Assembly: GCA_016713175.1 (NCBI GenBank)
Contig: JADJPQ010000008.1
Location: 124,001 to 188,000 of the forward strand
Length of the DNA: 64,000 nt
Direction: 5' to 3'
From: Planctomycetota bacterium
GTDB lineage: Bacteria > Planctomycetota > UBA1135 > UBA2386
The notes beneath the pieces are model-generated. The model was given only the letters and a program-made list of their open reading frames with translations. It did not search any database and was not told the origin of the DNA. The position numbers and the translations under genes are program-made. Shown one piece after another: positions 1-8,798 of this stretch (position 1 is the stretch's first letter; each line of letters opens with the position of its first letter).

Positions 1-280
1 TTTCATGTCTGGGGCAGGCGTGAGGGGGTCGGGGCAGGGCAGATTGCCGTTGGCAAGGGTAAGGGCGACCGGTAGTTGCCAGAAAAGTCCCGGGTCCCAG
101 GCGTGGCTGTCGCCGCTGCGCGCCGGGCCGCATGGCGTAGTCGCCGGGGGCCTTGCAGCGGAGGCCGGCACCGACCGTCCGGAACCCGGACGACGGTAGT
201 GCACGGACCGAGCACACGGAGGCAAGAACGCCACCGGCACAGGCGTTGTCGGCACCTCGCTCCCGTCGCGAGCGATTCCC

Positions 281-2947
281 ATGCAACGAACCGTTACTCC
301 TTGGCTGTGTGTGCTGTCGTTGGTCGCCGGCGCCTCGGCGCAGACGCCAAACCTCTCGGTCTCCCAGTGGGCGCCCGGCGATCCGGCCATCGGCGGTGCC
401 GTTTCCGATCAACGTGCGCCAGCGATGGCGACCGGCGGCGGTGTCACTCTGTGCGTCTTCGACGACCTTCGCGGCGGTGATCGCGACGTGTTCGCCGTTC
501 GCCTCGATGCTGCCGGTCAGCCGTTCGATCCGGTGCCGTTCCCGCTCGGCATCGGGCCGGGTGACCAGACCATGCCGACGGTGGCCTTCAATGGGACCGA
601 TTTCCTGGTTGCCTGGAAGAGCCAGGAACCGGCCGCCGGCTACTACCAGGACGAAGTGCGGGCGGTGCGCGTCTCACCGCTCGGCCTGGTCCGCGACGCG
701 GTGCCGATCGCGTTGCCGGGGGAGACGCTGTGGGCGCTGTGCGCCAGTGACGGCCAGGGCTTCCTGGTCGTCACCACCGGCAGCACCAGCACCACCGTTC
801 GCGGTTTCCGCATCGACGGCAATGGCACGCTCCGCGATCCGCAGGGCATCGTGTTGCAGTCCGGCAGCAGCAGCCTGCTGTTCTCCGCCAGTCTGGCTTG
901 GGCATCCGGCACCTGGCTGTTGTGCTGGGGCAGCGGTGGCGACGTGTTCGGCCAGCGCTTTGGCGCCAACCTGCAGCCGCTCGATCCGACGCCGGTGGGT
1001 CTGCTGACTTCGGCCCGCAACGAGGATCAGCCGCACCTGGCCAGCAACGGCAGCCAGTTCCTGCTGACGACCTGGGACAACGACATCTATTGGAGCCAGG
1101 GCGTCAGCGCCGTGCGCTTCTCGCCGACCCTGCAGCGCCTCGATGCGACACCGATCCAGGTCAGTGGCCAGGCCGGCTATCAGCCACGACCGCAGGCCGT
1201 GTGGGATGGCAGCCAATGGCTGGTCTCTTGGATCGGCCTGCCGTCGGTCCGGGTCGCGCGCCTCGCGGCGAACGGCGCCGTGCTGGATCCCGGCGGCATC
1301 GCCCTCGAGCCGACGGCGACCGCCACGGTCTACACTCCGACGCTGGCAGCCGGAACGGCCGGCGGCGCCATCGCCGTCTGGCAGGACTTGCGCCACGCTT
1401 CGACGGCGGACCTGTTCGCTGCGTCGCTGAGCGCTGGCGGCAACCCCGGCCCGGTCACGCTGGTCGGCCGCGCGACCCGCGATCAGTCCTGGCCGGCGCT
1501 GGCGTCGTCGCCGGCGGGGCAGTTGCTGGTCTTTCGGAGCGCATTGTCGACCGACGCCGCGATCGTGGCGCAGCGGCTCGATCCGTTCGGGGAGTTCGTC
1601 GATCGGCAGCCGATCCTCGTCGGCATCGGCGATGGCACTAGCCGGCCGGCGGTCGCGTTCGACGGCGGCAGATACCTCGTCTGCTGGAACGTCGGTACGC
1701 AAGTGGTCGGCCGGCGACTGGCGCTCGACGGCACGTTCCTCGAGGCCGCGCCGTTCGCGGTGATGGCCGGGGGCGCGCCGGATGTCGCCGGCACCGGCGG
1801 GGTGTTCCTGGTCGTCAATGCGCGAGCATCCGTCTATCCGCAGTATGTCGATCCGTACGCGATGCGCATCCGCGGCAACGACGGGGCGCTGCTCGACGCG
1901 TCGCCGCGATTGGTCGGTTCGTCGTATGCGGTCGGGCCACGCGTGGCGGCGCTGAACGGCCGCTTCGTCGTCGTCTACGAGCAGCATTGGTCGCACAACC
2001 AGACCAGCGCGACGGTGGTGGCGACGATGGTCGATCCGAACGGCACGATCGGCACGCCGGGCGGACTGTCGACGATCACCGCCTCGGCATGGGGTGCGGT
2101 CGATGTCGCCGCTGATGGCAATCAGGCCCTGATCGTGTGGGCCAGCGGTTCGAACTGGACCAACGAGGACGTGTTCGCGCAGCGGTTGAATGCCAACGGT
2201 GCGCCGGTCGGGCCGGTGATCGCGTTGAGCACCAATGCAGCGAGCGGCCAATCGCGGCCGGCGGTGGCGTTCGACGGCGAACAGTTCCTGGTGGCCTTCG
2301 AGTCGCTGCAGAACAACGCGCGGTTCTACGATCGGGCGCCGGATGTCTACGTCCGTCGCGTCGCCACCGACGGCACGCTGCCGGATGCCGCGGCGGTGCC
2401 GGTCTGGACCGGAATGCTGGCCGACCGGGCGGTGGCGATCGCGGGCAGTGGCAGCGATCGCGGCGCAGCCTTGCTGGCCGGTTCGCGCTTCCGCGTCGAC
2501 GGCGGGTTCGCGAGCCATCGCGTCGCCGTTCGCGCGGCGGAGCCAATGGGGCTAGAACGCTTCGGCACCGGCACTGCCGGTTGCGCCGGGGCCCTGCGCC
2601 TGCGCGGCGGCAGCGCGGCGCACCTGGCGACCAGCCTCGAACTGCTCGGCGACCGGTTGCCGCCGCAGGGCCTGGCGTTCTGGTTGCTCGGCAGCGTCGC
2701 CGACCGCCCCGGCAGTGATCCGTTCGGGCTCGGCGCACTGTTGCACGTGGCGCTTCCCGGCGCCGAAGTCCTGGTCGGCGCCATCGATGCAGGCGGTCTG
2801 GCGCGGCTGTCGCTGTCGGTTCCCTCGCTGCCGGCTCTGGTCGGCACGACCTGGACCGCACAGTGCGGCGCGGTGTTCGGTCCCTGCATGCCCGCGGCGC
2901 CCGGGTTGGCGACGTCGCCGGGGCTGTCGTTCACGGTCCTGCCGTGA
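281..2947 (+). CDS. Large secreted repeat protein, probable beta-propeller
   Basis: An 888-residue exported protein of unknown function. The N-terminus is a typical signal peptide ending in an ASA-Q junction near residue 21. The body contains many spaced copies of a short motif of the form F-D/N-G-x-x-F-L-V-x-W (for example AFNGTDFLVAW and AFDGGRYLVCW), which suggests beta-propeller blades or a related repeated beta fold. The last ~110 residues form a separate beta-rich module of the kind seen at the C-termini of several other secreted proteins in this window. A purine-rich GAGCGA lies a few bases before the ATG. Its stop codon abuts the stop of the convergent selenoprotein gene, the two forming TGATCA. 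No catalytic motif was recognised. Confidence 0.85.
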   Translation: MQRTVTPWLCVLSLVAGASAQTPNLSVSQWAPGDPAIGGAVSDQRAPAMATGGGVTLCVFDDLRGGDRDVFAVRLDAAGQPFDPVPFPLGIGPGDQTMPTVAFNGTDFLVAWKSQEPAAGYYQDEVRAVRVSPLGLVRDAVPIALPGETLWALCASDGQGFLVVTTGSTSTTVRGFRIDGNGTLRDPQGIVLQSGSSSLLFSASLAWASGTWLLCWGSGGDVFGQRFGANLQPLDPTPVGLLTSARNEDQPHLASNGSQFLLTTWDNDIYWSQGVSAVRFSPTLQRLDATPIQVSGQAGYQPRPQAVWDGSQWLVSWIGLPSVRVARLAANGAVLDPGGIALEPTATATVYTPTLAAGTAGGAIAVWQDLRHASTADLFAASLSAGGNPGPVTLVGRATRDQSWPALASSPAGQLLVFRSALSTDAAIVAQRLDPFGEFVDRQPILVGIGDGTSRPAVAFDGGRYLVCWNVGTQVVGRRLALDGTFLEAAPFAVMAGGAPDVAGTGGVFLVVNARASVYPQYVDPYAMRIRGNDGALLDASPRLVGSSYAVGPRVAALNGRFVVVYEQHWSHNQTSATVVATMVDPNGTIGTPGGLSTITASAWGAVDVAADGNQALIVWASGSNWTNEDVFAQRLNANGAPVGPVIALSTNAASGQSRPAVAFDGEQFLVAFESLQNNARFYDRAPDVYVRRVATDGTLPDAAAVPVWTGMLADRAVAIAGSGSDRGAALLAGSRFRVDGGFASHRVAVRAAEPMGLERFGTGTAGCAGALRLRGGSAAHLATSLELLGDRLPPQGLAFWLLGSVADRPGSDPFGLGALLHVALPGAEVLVGAIDAGGLARLSLSVPSLPALVGTTWTAQCGAVFGPCMPAAPGLATSPGLSFTVLP

Positions 2948-4201
2948 TCACTTCGGCGGCTGTGGCAGGTCGGTCGGCGCGACGAACCAGCGGTAGCCGC
3001 CAACGTCGCTGAAGAACAACTGGTCGCCGGCTTCGGTCAGCCAGACCCGTAGCGCCGCAACCTCGGTCTTCGCATCGGGGGCGTAGCGCTGCAGCAGCTT
3101 GACGGCGACTGCGTCGCTGGCGTCCTTCTGCAAACGGCCGAGCACGAAGTCGAAGAACTCGCGCTTGCGATTGGAGATCCTGGCGGCGGCGAGATCGGCA
3201 TCGACTTGCCAGCCATGGCCCTCGCGATACAGGTACTCTTCGTTGGCCTGGTACCACGCCGCTGGACCGTCGCCCGTCAGCGCACCCGGCGGGAACTGCT
3301 TGCGGAGGTAGTCGAGGTAGCTGGCGTTGTCCTTGGCGTTCGCCTGGTCCGCGGTCAGCCGGGCGTAGGTCTCGGCATACTGCACGAGCCACGAACGGGC
3401 TTCGCTGCGCTTCTCGACCAGCGGTCGCTGGCCATCGAAGCGTCGCATCCAGACGATCGCGTTCAAGAACACCTTGCGGGCGCTGTCGGTCATCCGGTCC
3501 GGCGCGCAATAGAAGCCCCACTGCATCAGGTTGGCCTGCCGGCCGATCGCGACCGCGCGCGGGCCCTTGCTGTTGACGCCGCCGCTGATCCGTTCGGTGT
3601 CGGGCGAGTCCTCGAAGCCGTGACCGTCGGACACCAGGCCGTAGTCGTTCTCCTTGCCTTCCTTGCCGGTCTGCACGATCCAGGTCTTCTGGCCGTCGCC
3701 GGCCTCGGTCCACGGTTCGCCTTCCAGCGTGATGCCGGGGTTCAGCGGGCCCTGGAAGATCGGGTGGTTGGTGCGCATCCCGTGCGCACGGTTGCCAAGG
3801 CACAGTCAAAGCCAGTCGAGCTTGTGCCCGCCACGCAGATTGCTGGCGACATAGCTCATCGCGATCACCGGTTTGGTGAACGCCACCGGCAGATCGATCG
3901 GCGCCGAGAACAGCGAGTTCTCGCCCTTCTCGTAGCCGTCGTTGCCGTACTGGCTGACCCAGTCGGCGATGACGACATCGAAGTCCCTGGCGGTCGTGGC
4001 GTTCAGCTGGCCGAGGTCGATCGTCGACGAGGTGTCGAAGTGCTGCTTCAGGAACCCGGCGAACGCGCGTTCGCGGCTGCCGTCCTTCTTGCCGGCGTAG
4101 AGCACCTTGATGGCGCGGTGGGGTTGCCAGGCCGGATCCGGATCCTGGGCGAGCAGCGGTGGGAGGATGGCCGCAAGCAGCGGCAGGAACGCGGTGCGCA
4201 T
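2948..4201 (-). CDS. Exported UxC selenoprotein, ThuA/amidotransferase-like fold
   Basis: The frame opens at an ATG with a GGAG Shine-Dalgarno sequence and a signal peptide ending LLAQ. It meets one in-frame UGA at 3808-3806 (residue 132) and continues in the same frame to 2948, giving 417 residues. The UGA sits in LDWL-U-LCLGNRAHG, a Sec-x-Cys arrangement in a conserved-looking core. Residues before it (IKVLYAG, DFDVVIADW) resemble the Rossmann-like start of ThuA or class I glutamine amidotransferase-like proteins. Residues after it (HPIFQGP, then AIGRQANLMQWGFYCAP) continue the same domain, followed by a helical C-terminal part. A SECIS-like hairpin follows the UGA. The gene lies 87 nt downstream of the thioredoxin-like selenoprotein and is probably its operon and redox partner. 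Alternative: two fragments of a gene broken by a nonsense mutation. Catalytic activity is unknown. Confidence 0.75.
3771..3808 (-). promoter_or_regulatory. UGA Sec codon plus SECIS-like hairpin, UxC protein
   Basis: In the mRNA, UGA (3808-3806) is followed by 16 nt and then a perfect 7-bp stem GUGCGCA/UGCGCAC (3789-3783 with 3777-3771). The stem closes a 5-nt loop, CGGGA. Bacterial SECIS elements lie inside the coding region just after the UGA and present a G-containing small loop to SelB. The position and loop match that pattern, and nearly match the neighbouring gene's element. Seen in sequence: the hairpin and spacing. Inferred: SelB recognition. Confidence 0.65.
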
Positions 4202-4288
4202 GACGGCTCCGGGGCTTGGTCTGGGGTCGTGGCCAGGATCACCGCCGGCCGCCGGCAAGGGAAGTGGGGGCTCCCGGTTCTCGCGGTT

Positions 4289-5236
4289 CTACCGGTCGCG
4301 AGTGCCCTCGAGCCGGGTCAGGGTCTTCTGGTAGCGCTGCAACAGCGGCTCGACCCAGGCCTTGCCGGCATCGGTGATCGTCAGCACCCGCGTCAGGTCG
4401 TCGAGCGCCATCCGGAATGCCGCCGCGTCACCCTGCAGTTCGGCCCATTCGAGCATCGCGTAGTGAAACCCACGGGAGGCGTGCGCGCTGGGCTTCGGAC
4501 CGTCGCGCAGCATCGCGAAGAACTCCGGCCCCAGCCTGTGCCGCTCCGCCTGACCGGCTGCCCGCAACGCTGTCGCAATGCGCAGGTCGACCAGACGCGT
4601 GTCGATCGCGGTCTGCAGTTCCTTGTTGGCGATCACCCCGATCCGCTCGCGTTCCGCCTGGGCTGCCGGCAGTTCGAGCTGACCCTCCTCGAGGCGCAGC
4701 AGCAACAGCGGCGCGGCCGGATCCGCCTTGCCGGCCGCCACGTCCGCTCGCAGGTCGACATACCGCTGGGCGCGGCGGCTCGAGGCGTCCAGCCCTTCGA
4801 TCGTGAATTGGTCGAAGGGGACCTTGACCAGCACCTGACCTTCCGCATCGAGGAACGCGAGGCTCGGCAGGCCGGGCAGCTGCTTCTGCGCGCGCAGTTC
4901 GCCGTGCTTCCGGCCCGGCACTTCGCTGTGGATGTGGCAGAAGGCGACGTAGCGGTCGGCGAACGCTCCGAACCCCTCTGCCGAGAGCAGACCGCTCTCG
5001 GCCGCCTTGCACGGCGTTCAATACCCGGCGGTCGTGAAGTAGCCGAGGATCAGCTTGCCGTCGGCCGCAGCGCGTTGGCGCGCGACGTCCCAATCCAGGG
5101 TCCACGTCGCCCGCTGCAGGAACGGTTGCGCCAGTTTCTGCTGCAGCAACTGCTCTGGCGTCGGCGTCGGGCTGGCCGGCTCCTGGCAGTGCAGCAGCCC
5201 GGCGACGAAGAAGACCAGCAGCAGGTGTGCGGGCAT
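4289..5236 (-). CDS. Thioredoxin-like selenoprotein with UxxC motif
   Basis: A 315-residue exported thioredoxin-fold protein if UGA at 5020-5018 is read as selenocysteine (residue 73). Residues 1-18 form a signal peptide or lipobox-like leader (VFFVAGLLHC). The segment ADGKLILGYFTTAGY-U-TPCK aligns with the beta1-CxxC-helix of thioredoxins, so U-T-P-C replaces C-x-x-C. A cis-proline-type motif, LPSLAFLD, follows at the expected distance. The C-terminal ~180 residues are helical and may be protein-binding. The frame stays open through the UGA for 243 more codons. Thioredoxin-like proteins are an established group of bacterial selenoproteins. The gene is first in a two-gene operon with the UxC protein and probably reduces or oxidises it or its substrates outside the cytoplasm. 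The selABCD machinery must be encoded elsewhere. Confidence 0.85.
4980..5020 (-). promoter_or_regulatory. UGA Sec codon plus SECIS element, thioredoxin-like gene
   Basis: UGA (5020-5018) is followed by 15 nt and a perfect 9-bp stem GCCGAGAGC/GCUCUCGGC (5002-4994 with 4988-4980) closing the loop GGUCU (4993-4989). The apical part GC-GGUCU-GC closely resembles the apical GC-AGGUCU-GC of the well-characterised E. coli fdhF SECIS, whose loop G and U are read by SelB. The distance from UGA is within the usual bacterial range. This is the strongest single piece of evidence that the UGA is decoded as selenocysteine. Confidence 0.85.
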
Positions 5237-5544
5237 CCCGGGACGCTCGCCGGCGTGGCGGTGCGCGTCAAGGTCCGGCGTTGCCCGCCGGTGAGTTCGT
5301 ACGGCCGTGCCGCAAGCAGCCGTAGGGGAAGTGGCCGAGTCCCCACCGCATCAGGCCGCTTGGTCGGGCCGCAGGCGACTGGCTGCGCCGTCGGTTCACG
5401 TTGACACGTTACAACCAGGCCGGGTCAACGAATCGAGCGGCGCGGCGAACTGTCCACGAAACGAAGAACGATTCGGCGGGGTCCCGACGCGAAGTGGCAC
5501 CGGCTCGCGGCGCAACGCAGCGCGCCAACACCCACATTCCTCCA

Positions 5545-7524
5545 ATGATCGATCCCTTCCTGTCGGGTCCCGTTCGGACCCTCCTGCCGTTCTCCCTCGC
5601 GTTGGCGCTTGGCGCCATGGCCACCGCCCAGACCCTGCCGTTCGACGGACTCGAGCAACGCTGCCAGCTGGGCGGCGCACCGCCGAGCGTGCCCTCCGGC
5701 GCCGCGCTCGATACGCCGACGGCGTCGATCGCGAACAACACCAGCTGGATCGTGCAGGTCTGCAACTCGCAGATCGCGGCGTTCCCGAAGTACTCCGGCG
5801 CGGCGCTGTTCCGCGACAACCTCAGCGGCGATTTCGTCGGCAGTGGCAGTTGCTCCCCGACGCAGACCTTCTTCGGGCCATTGGGGGCGACGCGCGTGGT
5901 CGACAACAAGGTCCTGTGCGACCGCAACACCGGACGGTTCTGCGTGATCGGCATGCAGCAGACGACGTTCCTTCCGGGCACGCCCGGACTGTATGTCGCG
6001 TTCTCCGACAACAGCTACCCTGCCCGCTGCGCGAGTTCTCCTGGCGTCGGTGGCTGGCACATGTGGCGATTGCCGCTGCCGGCCGGTTATGCCACGCCTG
6101 GCGCCTACCAGCCGGACTTCAACGGCATGGGCCAGACCGACACCCAGATCATCTGGAGCGGCATCCTGCAGCCGCTGGCCGGAGGTCAGCCGCGCACCTG
6201 GATCCGCATCATCGACAAGTTGCCCGCGGGCAGTTTCCCGTCGACGCTGACCTACCAGGACTTCGTGTCGCCGTCGCCGCGGCCGACGGACGAGTTCCTG
6301 CATGCGGCCGACACGTTCGACCCGATCTCGCAGCCGATCCTCGCAGCGGTCCTGGTGCCGACCGGCAACACGATCCGGATCGTGCACGCCAATCGGGCCA
6401 CCGGGCAGGAAGATCCAGTGCTGCTGCCGGTGCCGCAGTTCCTGCCGCCCGCGGGCTATGTCCCATCCGGTTCGAGTGCGGTACCGAGCGGTGCGCCGCA
6501 ATCCGGAGGCACGCAGCTCGATGTGATCGACGGTCGCATGCAGAGTGCGGTGGTCCGGGGCGGCTTCCTCTACTGCTGCCACACCGTGCTGGCCAATGCC
6601 GGCGCGAACGCGCCGCATGTCGTGCGCTGGTACCAGATCGCGCTCAATGGCTGGCCGACCTCGGGTACGCCGACGCTCGTGCAATCCGGCGACATCGCGC
6701 CCGGGCTCAGCCCAGGGGGCAATCCGATCCATGCGTTCATGCCGTCGGTGGCGGTCAACCAGGATGGTGCGATGTTCGTCGTGTATTCCCGGTCGGCGAG
6801 TGATCAGGTGCCCGGCATCGGCTGGTCGGCGCGCCGCGGTATCAGCCCGTTGGGAACGCTGCCGTTCACCGGCACGGTGTCGCTCACGTCGCCGACCGCC
6901 TACACGACGTCCAACGGCATCCCGGGCAATGCCAACGTCCATCGCTGGGGCGACTGGAACAGCGCGGTCGTCGATCTCGCCGCGCCGTTCACGCGGTTCA
7001 TTGCCTGTGGCCCGCAGGGTCGGTACGGCCCGCCGCTGGCCAACCTCGGTTTCGGAACGTGTTCCCTGCTCTCGTTCCTGCCCAATCACTGGGCGACGCG
7101 CATCCAGTCGATCCACATCAACGATCCGCAATGGGCCTTCGATTACGGCGGCGGTTCGCCCGGCACCGGCGGTGTGACCCCGGACCTGACGTCGGTGGGG
7201 CCGCGGCCGCGCGTCGGCCAGACCTCGTCGGTGACGGTGACGAACTCGGCCGGGGCACCGACGCTCGGCGTCGGCATCGTGTCGCTCGCGTCCACGGCAC
7301 CGCTCGGGGTTCCAAGTCCGTTCGGCACGCTGTGGGTCGACTCCATGCAGGCCCTGCTGGTGAACTTCGCGTTGCCGGGAACTGACGGTTCGTTCCCGCT
7401 GGCGGTGGCGATGAGCCCGGCCTTCATCGGGACGTCACTGTTCCTGCAGGCGGGCGTGATCGATGGTGGTGCCGCCGGCGGGATCGCGCTGTCCGATGCG
7501 ATGCAGGTGATCTGCGGTTCGTGA
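5545..7524 (+). CDS. Secreted protein of unknown function with C-terminal beta module
   Basis: A 659-residue exported protein. I start it at the ATG at 5545, not further upstream, because this places a normal signal peptide (LALALGAMATAQ) at the N-terminus and leaves ACATTCCTCC before it. The body is rich in Gly, Pro, Ser and Thr, with cysteines early on (residues 33-120), and has phrases typical of beta-sandwich or propeller proteins (AVNQDGAMFVVYS). The last ~110 residues (RVGQTSSVTVTNSAG to the end) match the shared C-terminal module found in several other exported proteins of this window. No catalytic motif was recognised and its function is unknown. Confidence 0.8.
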   Translation: MIDPFLSGPVRTLLPFSLALALGAMATAQTLPFDGLEQRCQLGGAPPSVPSGAALDTPTASIANNTSWIVQVCNSQIAAFPKYSGAALFRDNLSGDFVGSGSCSPTQTFFGPLGATRVVDNKVLCDRNTGRFCVIGMQQTTFLPGTPGLYVAFSDNSYPARCASSPGVGGWHMWRLPLPAGYATPGAYQPDFNGMGQTDTQIIWSGILQPLAGGQPRTWIRIIDKLPAGSFPSTLTYQDFVSPSPRPTDEFLHAADTFDPISQPILAAVLVPTGNTIRIVHANRATGQEDPVLLPVPQFLPPAGYVPSGSSAVPSGAPQSGGTQLDVIDGRMQSAVVRGGFLYCCHTVLANAGANAPHVVRWYQIALNGWPTSGTPTLVQSGDIAPGLSPGGNPIHAFMPSVAVNQDGAMFVVYSRSASDQVPGIGWSARRGISPLGTLPFTGTVSLTSPTAYTTSNGIPGNANVHRWGDWNSAVVDLAAPFTRFIACGPQGRYGPPLANLGFGTCSLLSFLPNHWATRIQSIHINDPQWAFDYGGGSPGTGGVTPDLTSVGPRPRVGQTSSVTVTNSAGAPTLGVGIVSLASTAPLGVPSPFGTLWVDSMQALLVNFALPGTDGSFPLAVAMSPAFIGTSLFLQAGVIDGGAAGGIALSDAMQVICGS

Positions 7525-7660
7525 ACGCGTCAGTCCGTTTGACTCCTGCCGGCGCAGCGGACGGCAATCGGCCCGCCGGCGGTCCGCTCGGCTCTTGCCG
7601 CCGGTCAGGTGATCTCGCTCGCGGTTGCTGGTTTGCTGGTGACGTCGGTGGCACGCGACC

Positions 7661-7825
7661 TCAGGCTCCGTCCGTGCGGATCGAACCGGTTCCGAGAGGC
7701 CGATCGAGCTTGCCGACGAGTCGTGGCACGGCGTTGGTGAACAACAGCAGCAAGCCAGTGCCGAGATGGATCCCGACGCTGATCAGGGTCGCACATCGAT
7801 GGATTGCCGAGTCCGGCTGCGGCGT
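7661..7825 (-). pseudogene. Possible remnant of a membrane protein C-terminus
   Basis: Directly after the DUF2911 stop codon, in the same minus-strand frame, lies an open stretch without a good start codon. It encodes a hydrophobic helix flanked by polar residues (ISVGIHLGTGLLLLFTNAVP) and a basic tail ending at TGA (7663-7661). It looks like the tail of a small membrane protein. Alternatives are a small unannotated ORF with an unusual start, or chance. The rest of 7525-7825 shows nothing recognisable. Confidence 0.25.
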
Positions 7826-8716
7826 TCAGCTCTTCGGTCCCTTCGGCTCCGGCAGCGTCAACGTCAACCGTTCCTTCAGCGCCGAGACCACGATCGTGAA
7901 CTCACCGTTCTTCGCCGTGAAGCTCTCGAGTTCGATCGTCTTCGCGGGCTCGTTGCGGTCCGCCGCGACCGCCTTGCCGGCCGTCGTCCACGCCGGATCC
8001 GGCGGCGTCGGCTCGCCGAAGCCGAAGTTCGCCGTCGGCGCCGCCATCACCGGCACCAGTCGCGCTTCGTCGCCGGCCAGCACCAGGTTCCACGCCTCCG
8101 GACCCTTGCCGCCCTTCTTGGTCAACAGCCCGATCGCGGCCGGCTTGCCCTGCGTTCTGGCCAACTGCCCGGACGCCGTGACCACTTCCAGCGTCCACGA
8201 ACCCACCTTCTCGGCTTTCGCGCCGAGCAGGATCACCTGCGAGTGCCAGCGCTTCTTGCCGAACGCGACGTCGAGGTTGACGCCCTGACTGTCGGTCTTG
8301 GAACGTTCCGCCGGCGGCACCGAGAACGCGATGTCGAGTTTGCTGTTCGGCTTCGGCAGATCCTGCAACCGGCCCTCGACCTCCAGGTCCTCGCCGCCAC
8401 CGAGCGCCAGACCGGAGCCGATCAGCACCAGCGTCAGCTGGTCCTCGGCATGGCGGCGCAGCGCGACCCGGAACGCGCCGGCCGGCAGCATCCGCTTGTC
8501 CATGATCGGTCGCTGGAGCGTCCACGTCGAGGCCTCGTTCATGCCCAGGCGCCAGCTGTCGCCGACCTTCAGGTCATCGAGGCCGTGTTTGCCGACGGGC
8601 ACCGGGTTGTAGGCGATCGTCGTCGTCTTGCGCTGCCACTCGTAGGTGGCTTTCTGGGCGCAAATGGGCAGGGCCAGCAGCGTGGGGAACAGGACCGATA
8701 GGGGGATGCGCATCAT
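7826..8716 (-). CDS. DUF2911 domain secreted protein
   Basis: A 296-residue exported protein. I chose the tandem ATG ATG at 8716-8711, which gives a signal peptide ending LPICAQ; the much longer upstream open frame is noncoding shadow. The N-terminal ~140 residues follow the DUF2911 pattern: a hydrophobic start, then GDSWRLGMNEASTWTLQRP and an L-P-A-G-x-F-R-V-A-L strand. The second half appears to be a further, partly duplicated beta domain. DUF2911 proteins are common in Bacteroidetes and planctomycetes, usually predicted extracellular, with no established activity. The protein at 39132-40178 shares the same signature, so the window carries two members. Confidence 0.8.
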   Translation of the reverse strand: MMRIPLSVLFPTLLALPICAQKATYEWQRKTTTIAYNPVPVGKHGLDDLKVGDSWRLGMNEASTWTLQRPIMDKRMLPAGAFRVALRRHAEDQLTLVLIGSGLALGGGEDLEVEGRLQDLPKPNSKLDIAFSVPPAERSKTDSQGVNLDVAFGKKRWHSQVILLGAKAEKVGSWTLEVVTASGQLARTQGKPAAIGLLTKKGGKGPEAWNLVLAGDEARLVPVMAAPTANFGFGEPTPPDPAWTTAGKAVAADRNEPAKTIELESFTAKNGEFTIVVSALKERLTLTLPEPKGPKS

Positions 8717-8798
8717 GGTCGTCGGGTCGTGGTATACGACAGGGGGCGACGGGTCACTGTACCGGGAATCCGGCCGTCTCGCCGACAGGACAGGCCGG

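Noticed and set aside
1..280. Possible gene at the left edge
   Set aside because: The short frames there are arginine-rich, lack a signal or domain, and look like GC-driven shadows. The stretch probably holds the promoter of the 281-2947 gene, but no clear elements were seen.
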